The position numbers were made by a program, and so were the translations under genes. DNA of 64,000 nucleotides from Halichondria panicea (Eukaryota; Porifera; Demospongiae; Suberitida; Halichondriidae), in assembly GCF_963675165.1 (NCBI RefSeq), contig NC_087382.1:7426315-7490314 (forward strand). The letters are read 5' to 3'. The notes beneath the pieces are model-generated. The model saw only the letters and a list, made by a program, of their open reading frames with translations, was not told the DNA's origin and searched no databases. Positions within the stretch are counted from its first letter, which is position 1. Each line of letters starts with the position of its first letter. Shown in pieces: positions 57,001 through 63,910 of this stretch.

Positions 57001-60000
57001 GTAGTCAATGTCTCTGCATACATGAAATCAGTGAATGTTAGAAGCAGTTCACCATTATCACGATCAAATATAAAAGATGTGAGCTGGGGAGACGCAAAAT
57101 CGATGGTATAATTTAAGACCTGGATGGCTTTGCCGTCAGTAATAGCAAGGACGTCAATACCATCAACGTCATCAATAGCAAAAGCCTGCATTGTCAGCCA
57201 TGTTGTATCTATGCTCCTTGCAAGACCAAACATGTCCTTCATCCCAAGGAAGTCAACGTCACTGAATTGGACAAGGACTTCATACCCGTTAGGACTATCT
57301 GTGGTGGAGTTTGTTAGCGTGTAATGGAGGCCATTGGTCGCCCTGAGACTGTTCTGAATTCTAAATGCAGTTGGATCAAATGTTATCATGGTCATGACAT
57401 CATCGAACGTGAGATTCATTACGCCGAGGTTCATATCAAGAGCAAAAGATATTAGTTGTGGTCTAGTTGCATCAGGGACAAATGAAGAAGCTGGTATATT
57501 CAGCATGTCAGGAATGGCAATCTCCGACATGTCAACAATGGCTCCACTCTGCACTGATAGGTAAGTGGTAGTTGAGTTGATTGCAAGCTGTGAGCTTAGT
57601 TTAATAGCAGTGACATCATCTTCAGCAAGCATGATGATGATGATCTTGACTCCATCATCTTGGGTGACCACTTGACCTCCAGTTAGTGTGACTGAGCTCA
57701 CAGGAATAGGTTGCTCTCCAGAATTGATGTTGAAGAATGTCAAATTCTGTAGAGTCGAAGTGCGAACAGGTTCATTGAAAGTAAGCAGAAGACGATCTTC
57801 ATTGAAGTCCAGCTGAAATTCATTAATTAAAGGTGGTGTAGTGTCATTAACAACGTTCGTAGCCTGGACGGCTGCAGTGCTATCTTCAGGGCGTATCGGT
57901 AAGGGCTCATGTGCCAAGTCACTTACAAAGTTTTCATCAAAGAATACAAAAGTGGTACTCCTATCCATGGCGAGATTGTTGTTTCCTTTGATAGCACATA
58001 GATCATCATCATTGAATACAAGTGTGATGATATCACCATTTGGAGGCATCACAACACCACCAGTTAGTGTGTACACCTCTACCGATGGAACTGGGGAGCC
58101 TGAGGTTGACTGAATAGTCAGTGACGTGGGCTTCATTGATGTGTGAGATACTGGCTCACTGAATATGAAGGAAATCGTTCCCTGGTTCAAATCTAAGTCG
58201 TAAGCATCTAAATAAGGCCGTTCCTCGTCGAGAGTAAATGTTGTTGCTATGAATCCTGGGAAAACCTCAAGCACTTCGTTTAAAGGATTTCTACCTTCAG
58301 CATTGTCTAATATTGCACCTTGTAGCAGTCTAACATAGCAGGTGTACTTCCGTGTGCACACAAAGGGATCCAACTTGATTCTTTCAACGTCTGCTTGAGA
58401 TAAATTAAAAGACACAGTTGCAGCATTCTCCATGGTGATCAATGTTGCGTCAGTGAGAGTAAGGTTGCTTATTGGCTCAGAGAAGAGTGTTTGGAAGACA
58501 ACTCTTGAAGTATCAAATGAAGATGGTCGCACCGGTTCATCAAATCTCAAAGTAAAGTACCCGTCACGAAGATTGAACTCGACAAACTCCACTAAGTTAG
58601 GTGCATTGACATCGGGGGTGACGACAGTTGCCTGCATAGCCATTTCAGTTGATAACTCATCATTGAAAATATCATCGAAATTGGTCACTGCCCCAGCATC
58701 GTAAGAGATAAAGCAATTGCTCGTATTTGAACAAAACTCTTCTTCTCTTTTCAGAGTAATATTGTCAGTTTCTGTAAGAGTAACTCTGAGTTGAAAATAG
58801 TGTGTCCAGATTCCGTTAACCGTTTGCGGCCAATATCTTTGAGTTGTTGCAGTGAGACTATGCGAGAATACAGCTGATGAATTTGCTGATTGCAGCGTGA
58901 ACAGGGAAAGATTCACAGTTGACACAGAATTCCTTATTGCTTCATTAAATGTGAGAAAAAGGTAGCCTTCATCTAAATCAAGACTAAACTCTTCTACGAA
59001 TGGTGGTGAAGTGTCAGGGACAAAGTGTCTAACTTCAAGTGCATCAATATTAGGCACACGGACAAGAAAATTGCTGTTCATATCTCTGATTGCAAAGTTC
59101 AAGATGGCCAAGAAGGTGGTGTCATTTGTTATAGCAAGCTGGTTTCTTCTTTGAATTTCAGCAAGATCATCTTTACGTAACTCAATTACAACAACAGGAC
59201 TATCGGTAGATTGCAAGGGAGAGCTGACTAAATCATGAAGTCTGACTAAAGAATTAGGCTCTGATACACGATTCTGTATTTCGACTTGGTTTTGATCAAA
59301 GGTACTGTGGTCTACAGCCTCATCAAATTCAAGAGTGAGTATCCCAATATTCATATCCAGATCAAAAGCAATTACCATTGGTTGAGTTGTATCCTCCGTG
59401 AAGCCTATAGCCTCTCTTGCAGTATTTGAGAGAATTTCAAAAGCAAGATTCTCAGCTGAATCTTGAACAATGCCTCTTGGAAAAGATATGTAGGTATTTG
59501 TAGCCATAGTACCAAGCTGAGTGTTGACTTTGATAGCATTGAGCTCATCGATACTGATTTCAATATCAATAATGGACACATTTGCGGTTGTAACAATGAT
59601 ACTGTTTGAAATGCTTTGGTTGTTGGATGTGGAGCCTGATGAACTCTGAAGGAGAATTGAAGAGATATTGAGAGTGGAAACTACTACATCCTCATTGAAA
59701 GTGAAGGAAATCACTCCAATGTTCATATCCAAAGAGAAGCTATCCAGATTTGGGGGATTTAGATCCCCAGAGATGTTACGAGCCTGAACAGCATTTGCAG
59801 AATCAACAAGACTAGTTGGTAGGTCAACCATGTCAAAAGCAGCATTTGCTTCAGCTCTGAGGAAACTTGAATTCACTACTGAGCCTAGAGGATACCTGAT
59901 CTTGATTGCTTCAAGGTCCGTAGAGGTAAGAAGAATTTCTATTTCAGCGCTATCGATAAGTGTGACTGTGCCGCCAGTTAGGGTATATTCATTAGTTGAT

Positions 60001-63000
60001 CCAGGAGCCTCTTGCACTGTGAAGCTTGTGGGTACAACTGTAGAAGCATTCACTGTCTCAGAAAAGACCACAAGCAAGACAATACTGATTCCATTAGGAG
60101 CATTTCGTAGTTCAAAAGAAGAAACTTGAGGAGATGTTGTGTCATTAGTAAATACGCTAACTGGGATGGCAGACATTATTGAGACAGGGGCCACAAGATT
60201 TCCAAATGTATCTTCCAAAGCTCCCGCACCCAAAGAAAGATAGACATTGTTCTCATTTGTAGCAAGACCAGTGTCTGCCTTGATAGCATTGAGATCACTA
60301 GCAAGCAGCATGATATCTAAGGTTCTGTTCAAGGCTGCCTGAAGAGCAGTTCCACCTGTAAGAGTATAGCTAGTGCTTGCTAAGGAAGCATCTTGGATAG
60401 TAACAAACGCTCCATTAAATGTGATAGGGTTTACAGGTTCACGGTAGATCAAGGTAAGGATTCCAGAGTTCAGATCAAAATTAAATGCCATAATGAGTGG
60501 TCCACTTGTATCAGGGAATACATTTGATGCTTGTATAGCAATGACAGTTTGCAGTATTAGATTATTGTAAATGTCGACAACTGCACCTTCCTCAAAGCCA
60601 ATGAAAGTGTTATCAACTGTTTCAGCAATGCTATTAGACAACTTTATATCAAGGGCAACATCAGGAAGTAGGTCTATAATGATTTCAGTGCCATCAACAG
60701 AGCTTACTGTCCCACTCAGGGTAATTCCGTTGGTCAAAGCTGATGTGTTGTACATCGTGAAAAACGACACATTCAACAAATTAGCTTGTACAGGCTCATC
60801 AAACGTAAGACGAACCTGGTCGGTGCCGAGATCAAGAACAAAGCGGTTAAGAACAGGTGGTGAAGTGTCGTTAATTACATTAGTAGCCATTGTGAGTAAG
60901 CCAACATCAGATGAGAATGCAGCCAAATCAGTAACAGCATTGGCTAAAACTTGCAAATATGTGTTGGATGTAGCTGTTCCAAAGTCGCGTCGCAGTTTGA
61001 GGAAATTGATGTCCGCAGGAAGAAGGGACAATGTGACCTCTGAACTTATTCCTGTGCTAGTTGCCCCTCCACTTATCATAATCTCATCAGCAGGAACAGT
61101 ATCAGTGCTTCTAAGTATTAGGTGGGTACTTACAAAGGTTGATAGGTCCACAGTCTCATCAAACGTGATAAGCAGTTCCCCAGTATTGACATCTAAAACG
61201 AAAGAGTCTAGTGCAGGTGGAGTAACATCTCGAGCGAAAACGGAAACCTGTACTGCAACCATTGTCTGATTCTGAGCAGTGGATTGGATTGGATTAGAAG
61301 ATGTATCATTGATGGCACCGGCTTCAATCTGAAGGTATGTATTCGACACACTCGTAGCTACATCAGTTGCAGCTTTGATAGCATTGAGGTCATTTCTAGA
61401 GAGCAGAATAGTCACTACAGTCATCATTTCTGAGACTGTTGTAGTACCCATTTGGAGACTAACGCTAGAAGAACCGTTGATAGCACTACTCTGAAGGATC
61501 AACTTGCTAAACACCAACGTCGAATCAAGTACAGGCTCATCGAAAAACAACACAAGCTCCCCAGAGTCCAGATCAAAGTTAAACATATCATTCAACAGAG
61601 CAGGTGGAATAACATCAGATGTGTAGTTTCTTGTTGGGATACCACGAGTGTCAGTTACGGCGAGGATATCCACACCTCTAATATCTCTGAAAGCTTCTGC
61701 TTCAATGGTGATGTAAGAGTTGACAGCAGATGTAGCTACATCAAGGTTTGCTTTCAATGCTTGAAAGTCTTCTTGTGTAAGATCAATAACAATGACAGTT
61801 GAGTCTCCAGACACAACTGTACCTCCAGTAAGGTCATAAAAACCAGTATTTGTGGATGCATCTGCGTCCTGAATGGTAACAGTCCTTCGGAAAAGTCTCT
61901 CTGATGAAGCATCAATCACATCATTGAAGGTCAGCTCGAGTCTACCAATATTCAAGTCAATGGAAAAGTCCATGAGAGTAGCAGCAGTGTCGTCTTGGAT
62001 AACCTCAGTGGCACTAAGATTTTGCTGCATGTCATTGGTGTTGTTAGCAATATCATCAAAAGCAAAAGGTTCTACAATTAGCTGCGTGTTAGCTGGGGTA
62101 GTGCCTATGGAAGAATTGGTTTTAATTGCTGTAAGTGCAGCACTATCAAGCATGAACCGAAGAACCACCAAAGCTCCCAATGCTGGGGCACCATTGATGT
62201 CAACAATTACACTACCTCCCAAGCCAACATTGAAGGAACCATCCTGGTTGGTAATGCTAAAGTTGGCACTAGCGATGGTCGAAACAAACACTGGTTCTGA
62301 GAAGGTAATAAGAACCTGGTTTGCGTCAAGATCAAGAGTGAAAGACTGGATTTGAGGTGCACGTGTGTCACTAGTGACGTTTCTTGCTTGCTGGGCAAAG
62401 GAGGAGTTGATCTCTGATACGGCGTTATCGAAAAGATCTTCAATGGCTATAGACGCTACTGAAATAAAGGTATTATCAATAGAGCTAGCAAACGAGGCTA
62501 ACTTTAGCAAATGAGCATCAGCATTCAGTTGGACACTGAGGATCGCAGCGTCATTGGGAGGAGGGGTAGAGCTAGAGGTAAGAGATACCATGCCACCACC
62601 AGAAGCAGTAGACTGCAAAGATATTTCTGCAGGATTGAATGTGTCAACACTCACAGGTTCATCGAATACAAGTGTGAGGATGTCGTCGGAGAGATCCAGC
62701 TCGAAGGCAACTAACTCCGGTCCAGTCATATCGGTAATGAACTGCAACAACTGGTGCTGATTTCGGTGCATGGCTGGATCATATGCTCTGATAGGCATTG
62801 AGGCTAAATCTGCAACAAAGGAGGAGGTGAAAACAGGCACACAGTCGGTTGTTGAAGAGCAAAGACCAGCATTAAGCTTGATTTCATCCAAATCCTCATC
62901 GGACACACGAAAGCTGACCACATCACTCAAGATGCAGTTAAAGGCAGTGCTACAATTGCCTCCTGTCAAGCCAACAGCTTCACCACTGGCAGGAACTGGA

Positions 63001-63508
63001 AAGTCATTCTGTAGCAGTAGGTCAGTGAAGTTGAACGTGCTTACATTAACTACCTCTGTGAAGCTGAAGGTGAGCATACCTTGATCAAGATCAAACACAA
63101 CAAAACTAGCAAGCTCTGGAGGCAAAGAATCTGGCACATTTCCATCAATAGCAGTACCCGCCGTGATATCGACAGTAAGTTCTACTGCAGAATTATCAAC
63201 AATACCAGTACCCGTATCAAAATACACAAATGTGTCAGTGATTGAGGTGCCAAAGGTGGCATCAGTTTTGATGGCAATCTGTAGTTGATTACCTATAGGA
63301 CAGGTGACTGTCATGGCAGTAGCATCAAATACTGCATTGCCAGCAAGAGAAAAAGCCGTAGCAAAACCATTTGAACTTGATGCAAGGAAAATCCTCGAGC
63401 AATTGATACTAGCACTAAGAAGTGCTGGATCAATACCAGTGAAGGTCAACGTCAAAGTATTTGCGTTTAGATCCAAAGTATGAGATACCGTCAACGTTGG
63501 TTGAGCAC
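1..63508 (-). CDS. Giant tandem-repeat extracellular Ig-like protein, single exon, partial at both ends
   Basis: One open frame on the minus strand covers 63508 to 1 and leaves the window still open. It is at least 21,169 codons, roughly 2.3 MDa. Conserved D-L-D/D-L-N codons fall at coordinates divisible by three at every anchor checked, for example 5643, 14193, 22779, 31350, 40230, 48432 and 57432, so no frameshift or intron intervenes. It encodes 171 copies of a module of about 124 residues: a T-P-P-x-L start, then strand-like F-x-L-D-L-N, L-T-F-S-E-P-V-N, I-T-L-Q, L-T-G-G, a helix-like D-L-N-x-I-K, L-A-T-S..N-T-Y-L-S and D-M-A-G-N-P-V. Many N-x-S/T sequons and paired cysteines point to secretion. 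The upstream in-frame stop (63516-63518) and the AG at 63510-63509 indicate the exon begins at a splice acceptor in phase 1. No catalytic motif or membrane segment was seen. The modules resemble bacterial Ig-like Big_5/SwmB domains, by pattern only. A structural, adhesive or matrix role is inferred. C-terminus and leader are not visible. Confidence 0.9.
2865..3251 (-). other. Cysteine doublet, C-terminal partial block units 8-9
   Basis: C-L-N-K-T-D-C then C-V-V-E-L-A-C. The distance from the previous doublet is 4,032 bp. This is the last doublet in the window. Confidence 0.8.
5703..5735 (-). other. Marker motif, C-terminal partial block
   Basis: It reads V-I-A-I-T-N-G-N-A-L-P-V and follows A-F-N-D-Y-A-G-R-D. 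This is the last marker before the window edge. The next would be expected about 2.8 kb beyond position 1. Confidence 0.8.
6897..7289 (-). other. Cysteine doublet, block 6 units 20-21
   Basis: C-T-S-P-A-M-C then C-S-F-R-S-N-C. The distance from the regular doublet at 11385 is 4,488 bp. Confidence 0.8.
8745..8765 (-). other. Extra single cysteine unit, block 6 unit 16
   Basis: C-T-N-R-F-N-C has exactly the doublet-type loop and the same position within its unit. It stands alone between the two regular doublets of block 6, and no equivalent was seen at unit 16 of the other blocks. Confidence 0.75.
11385..11777 (-). other. Cysteine doublet, block 6 units 8-9
   Basis: C-I-S-L-T-N-C then C-R-Q-T-I-N-C. 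The distance from the previous doublet is 4,053 bp. Confidence 0.8.
14247..14279 (-). other. Marker motif, super-repeat block 6
   Basis: It reads G-L-A-I-T-D-G-K-A-L-Q-V and follows V-I-D-D-T-S-G-N-D. The distance to the next copy is 8,544 bp. Confidence 0.8.
15438..15830 (-). other. Cysteine doublet, block 5 units 20-21
   Basis: C-T-S-N-V-S-N-D-C (x7 loop) then C-T-Q-R-G-N-C. The distance from the previous doublet is 4,530 bp. Confidence 0.8.
19968..20366 (-). other. Cysteine doublet, block 5 units 8-9
   Basis: C-T-S-T-S-N-C then C-S-G-F-Q-N-C. The distance from the previous doublet is 4,071 bp. Confidence 0.8.
22839..22871 (-). other. Marker motif, super-repeat block 5
   Basis: It reads V-L-A-I-T-D-G-K-G-L-P-V and follows A-S-A-I-D-D-T-L-G-I-D. 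The distance to the next copy is 8,592 bp. Confidence 0.8.
24039..24428 (-). other. Cysteine doublet, block 4 units 20-21
   Basis: C-F-S-D-Q-S-D-D-C (x7 loop) then C-S-Y-R-G-N-C. The distance from the previous doublet is 4,497 bp. Confidence 0.8.
28536..28925 (-). other. Cysteine doublet, block 4 units 8-9
   Basis: C-T-R-V-D-N-C then C-A-G-R-D-T-C. The distance from the previous doublet is 4,080 bp. Confidence 0.8.
31410..31442 (-). other. Marker motif, super-repeat block 4
   Basis: It reads I-L-A-I-T-N-G-R-A-L-Q-V and follows A-F-A-I-D-D-A-F-G-N-D. The distance to the next copy is 8,571 bp. Confidence 0.8.
32616..33011 (-). other. Cysteine doublet, block 3 units 20-21
   Basis: C-F-S-L-S-S-C then C-N-I-R-G-N-C. 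The distance from the previous doublet is 4,431 bp. Confidence 0.8.
37047..37445 (-). other. Cysteine doublet, block 3 units 8-9
   Basis: C-T-Q-R-S-D-C then C-V-N-R-V-S-C. The distance from the previous doublet is 4,092 bp. Confidence 0.8.
39921..39953 (-). other. Marker motif, super-repeat block 3
   Basis: It reads V-L-A-I-T-N-G-K-A-Q-Q-A and follows A-F-A-I-D-D-I-S-G-V-D. The distance to the next copy is 8,511 bp. Confidence 0.8.
41139..41525 (-). other. Cysteine doublet, block 2 units 20-21
   Basis: C-I-D-G-R-D-C then C-T-V-R-S-N-C. The distance from the previous doublet is 4,470 bp. Confidence 0.8.
45609..45998 (-). other. Cysteine doublet, block 2 units 8-9
   Basis: C-T-S-M-T-D-C then C-T-F-G-L-V-C. 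The distance from the previous doublet is 4,086 bp. Confidence 0.8.
48492..48524 (-). other. Marker motif, super-repeat block 2
   Basis: It reads V-L-A-V-T-D-G-K-A-L-Q-A and follows I-D-D-V-F-G-V-D. The distance to the next copy is 8,571 bp. Confidence 0.8.
49695..50102 (-). other. Cysteine doublet, block 1 units 20-21
   Basis: C-S-G-L-S-M-D-D-C (long x7 loop) then C-T-G-R-G-N-C. The distance from the previous doublet is 4,497 bp. Confidence 0.8.
54192..54605 (-). other. Cysteine doublet, block 1 units 8-9
   Basis: C-R-D-N-I-T-C then C-G-Q-P-L-Q-C, each followed by an aromatic residue and a beta-strand-like stretch. The distance from the previous doublet is 4,146 bp. Confidence 0.8.
57117..57149 (-). 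other. Marker motif, super-repeat block 1
   Basis: The motif D-V-L-A-I-T-D-G-K-A-I-Q-V ends the first unit of the block, in place of the usual G-N-P-V-x-x-I region. It follows A-F-A-I-D-D. The distance to the next copy is 8,625 bp. Confidence 0.8.
58338..58733 (-). other. Cysteine doublet, two adjacent units
   Basis: C-S-N-T-S-N-C and, one unit later, C-T-R-K-Y-T-C occupy the place of the L-A-T-S..N-T-Y segment. The doublet lies 4,503 bp after the cysteine-rich N-terminal unit. Confidence 0.8.
61632..61664 (-). other. Marker-like motif, N-terminal half-period copy
   Basis: It reads as V-D-I-L-A-V-T-D-T-R-G-I-P and lies 4,515 bp (12 units) before the canonical marker at 57117-57149. The core glycine and D-x-L-A-x-T-D are kept, but the G-K-A that follows is changed. 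It may descend from the half-block duplication. Confidence 0.6.
62841..62954 (-). other. Cysteine-rich unit near N-terminus (four Cys)
   Basis: A single unit carries two C-x5-C loops: C-S-T-A-F-N-C (62954-62934) in the region before the helix segment, and C-S-S-T-T-D-C (62861-62841) at the standard L-A-T-S position. It stands where a doublet is predicted by the 11/12-unit rhythm, but the neighbouring unit lacks cysteines. Confidence 0.75.
63120..63508 (-). other. N-terminal divergent capping unit of the giant protein
   Basis: This is the first visible module of the array. It keeps the core S-H-T-L-D-L-N and L-T-L-T-F strands but lacks the usual S-E-P-V-N, the L-T-G-G turn and the D-L-N-x-I-K helix. 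In their place are G-I-D-P-A-L-L and a T-C-P-I-G-N segment. It has two cysteines (codons 63399-63401 and 63300-63302) in positions unlike those of the doublet units, so a different disulfide is possible. It ends at the D-S-L-P-P-E-L boundary to unit 2. The first in-frame ATG is at 63314, in the middle of this module, so it is not a plausible start. Terminal modules of long arrays are often capped and divergent; that reading is inference. Confidence 0.7.
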
Positions 63509-63535
63509 CTAATGATTAGATTTGGATGTATATCA
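63505..63535 (-). promoter_or_regulatory. Probable 3' splice site opening the giant exon
   Basis: Reading the minus strand, a branch-like CTAATC is followed by ATTAG and then GTGCTCAACC. The AG occupies 63510-63509, so the exon starts at 63508. The coding frame needs one base from the preceding exon (phase 1) to complete a glycine codon. An in-frame TAA at 63516-63518 blocks further extension of the frame. The polypyrimidine tract is weak. Confidence 0.55.
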
Positions 63536-63571
63536 TTGTGTAATATTACTGGCTCCTCTCATAATATTTAC

Positions 63572-63615
63572 CAATATTATTAAGACAATCATGCATGATA
63601 TTAATTTTGTAGCCG
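63572..63615 (-). CDS. Candidate 44-bp micro-exon (alternative leader model)
   Basis: On the minus strand a good pyrimidine-rich acceptor ends in TTCAG just before 63615, and a GTAAAT donor follows 63572. Removing the 63-bp intron 63571-63509 joins in phase with the giant exon. A further candidate exon (63897-63848, starting M-N-L-L-C-L and followed by GTAAAA) is also phase-compatible. The product has no convincing signal peptide, so this model competes with the hydrophobic leader above. Confidence 0.2.
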
Positions 63616-63633
63616 CTGAACATGTGCAAGAAC

Positions 63634-63712
63634 CACAAGTAAGTAATACAGTTATTATTTTTCTGGTAACCATGAAAACCAAGTACAATGAATATATTAA
63701 TTTTATATTCAT
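63634..63712 (-). CDS. Candidate leader exon, signal-peptide-like (tentative)
   Basis: A minus-strand ATG at 63712 opens a short hydrophobic frame starting M-N-I-K-L-I-Y-S-L-Y. An internal Met starts M-V-T-R-K-I-I-T-V-L-L-T-C. If spliced after 63634 it would leave one base and join the giant exon in frame, giving T-C-G-A followed by Q-P, a plausible signal-peptidase context. Against it, the donor (GTTCTT) is poor. The intron would be 125 bp. This fits the need for a secretion signal but is speculative. Confidence 0.25.
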
Positions 63713-63751
63713 TGGTATAATAATCATGTGTATAATTAGCCTCCCTTCACA

Positions 63752-63771
63752 AGGCCTCAACAAGGAGGCCT
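63752..63771. repeat. Small inverted repeat (7-bp stem, 6-nt loop)
   Basis: AGGCCTC at 63752-63758 is complementary to GAGGCCT at 63765-63771 with AACAAG between. It stands out as GC-rich in an AT-rich stretch. No terminator or element function is claimed. Confidence 0.5.
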
Positions 63772-63910
63772 GCTACTAACTGCTAGCGCATACGCAAAAT
63801 TATTGGACAATTTTCCCGTAAAGTTTCCCATTAAACAGAAATTTTACCAGAAAAAATATCCTGAATCTGAATAAGTATACAGACAAAGCAAATTCATAAT
63901 ATGCACAGAG

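Larger units (their letters stand above)
48807..57436 (-). repeat. Super-repeat block 1 (23 units)
   Basis: First full super-repeat reading N to C. Anchors near 57436 (marker unit), 57063, 56678, 56301, 55932, 55568, 55180, 54824 and 54432 (cysteine doublet), 54030, 53648, 53272, 52898, 52520, 52150, 51782, 51405, 51045, 50683, 50305 and 49945 (second doublet), 49555 and 49180. The unit at 51045 has an extra pair in I-C-D-I-A-N-N-C just before the domain boundary. The unit at 53272, 11 units after the marker, keeps a weak marker-like V-A-G-V-E-V-I-A, which suggests the block is itself an old duplication. Length is about 8.63 kb, the longest of the six. Confidence 0.85.
57437..63508 (-). repeat. 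N-terminal partial super-repeat (16 units)
   Basis: Sixteen modules. Their F-x-L-D-L-N anchors lie near 63467, 63088, 62694, 62330, 61954, 61570, 61192, 60830, 60475, 60105, 59732, 59360, 58978, 58575, 58190 and 57805. The unit anchored at 61954 carries a marker-like motif (V-D-I-L-A-V-T-D-T-R-G) exactly 12 units before the first canonical marker unit. Cysteine-bearing units are at anchors 63088 (four Cys), 58978 and 58575. The layout matches the latter part of a 23-unit super-repeat whose beginning is replaced by the N-terminal cap. Confidence 0.8.

Noticed and set aside
63312-63314. ATG at 63314 as the translation start
   Set aside because: It falls inside the first module, after conserved strands already encoded upstream, and would give no signal peptide. 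An upstream exon is more likely.
1-63508. Assembly artefact or collapsed recent tandem repeat
   Set aside because: Units and super-repeat copies are too diverged from one another to be duplicated reads, and all length differences preserve the frame.
1-63508. Assignment to cadherin, fibronectin type III, HYR/hyalin or Calx-beta repeats
   Set aside because: The diagnostic motifs of those families (for example cadherin D-x-D and L-D-R-E-x) are absent. Unit length and the D-L-N-x-I-K/L-A-T-S signature do not match.
1-63508. Bacterial giant adhesin gene
   Set aside because: There is no ribosome-binding site or start codon at the frame's beginning and an in-frame stop sits next to a splice-acceptor-like AG. 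The flank is not a compact bacterial intergenic region. It is kept only as a less likely alternative.
63522-63779. Plus-strand frame of 85 codons in the flank, with a donor-like CAAGTAAGT
   Set aside because: It is a low-complexity hydrophobic product from AT-rich DNA, with no supporting exon structure or homology that I can recognise.
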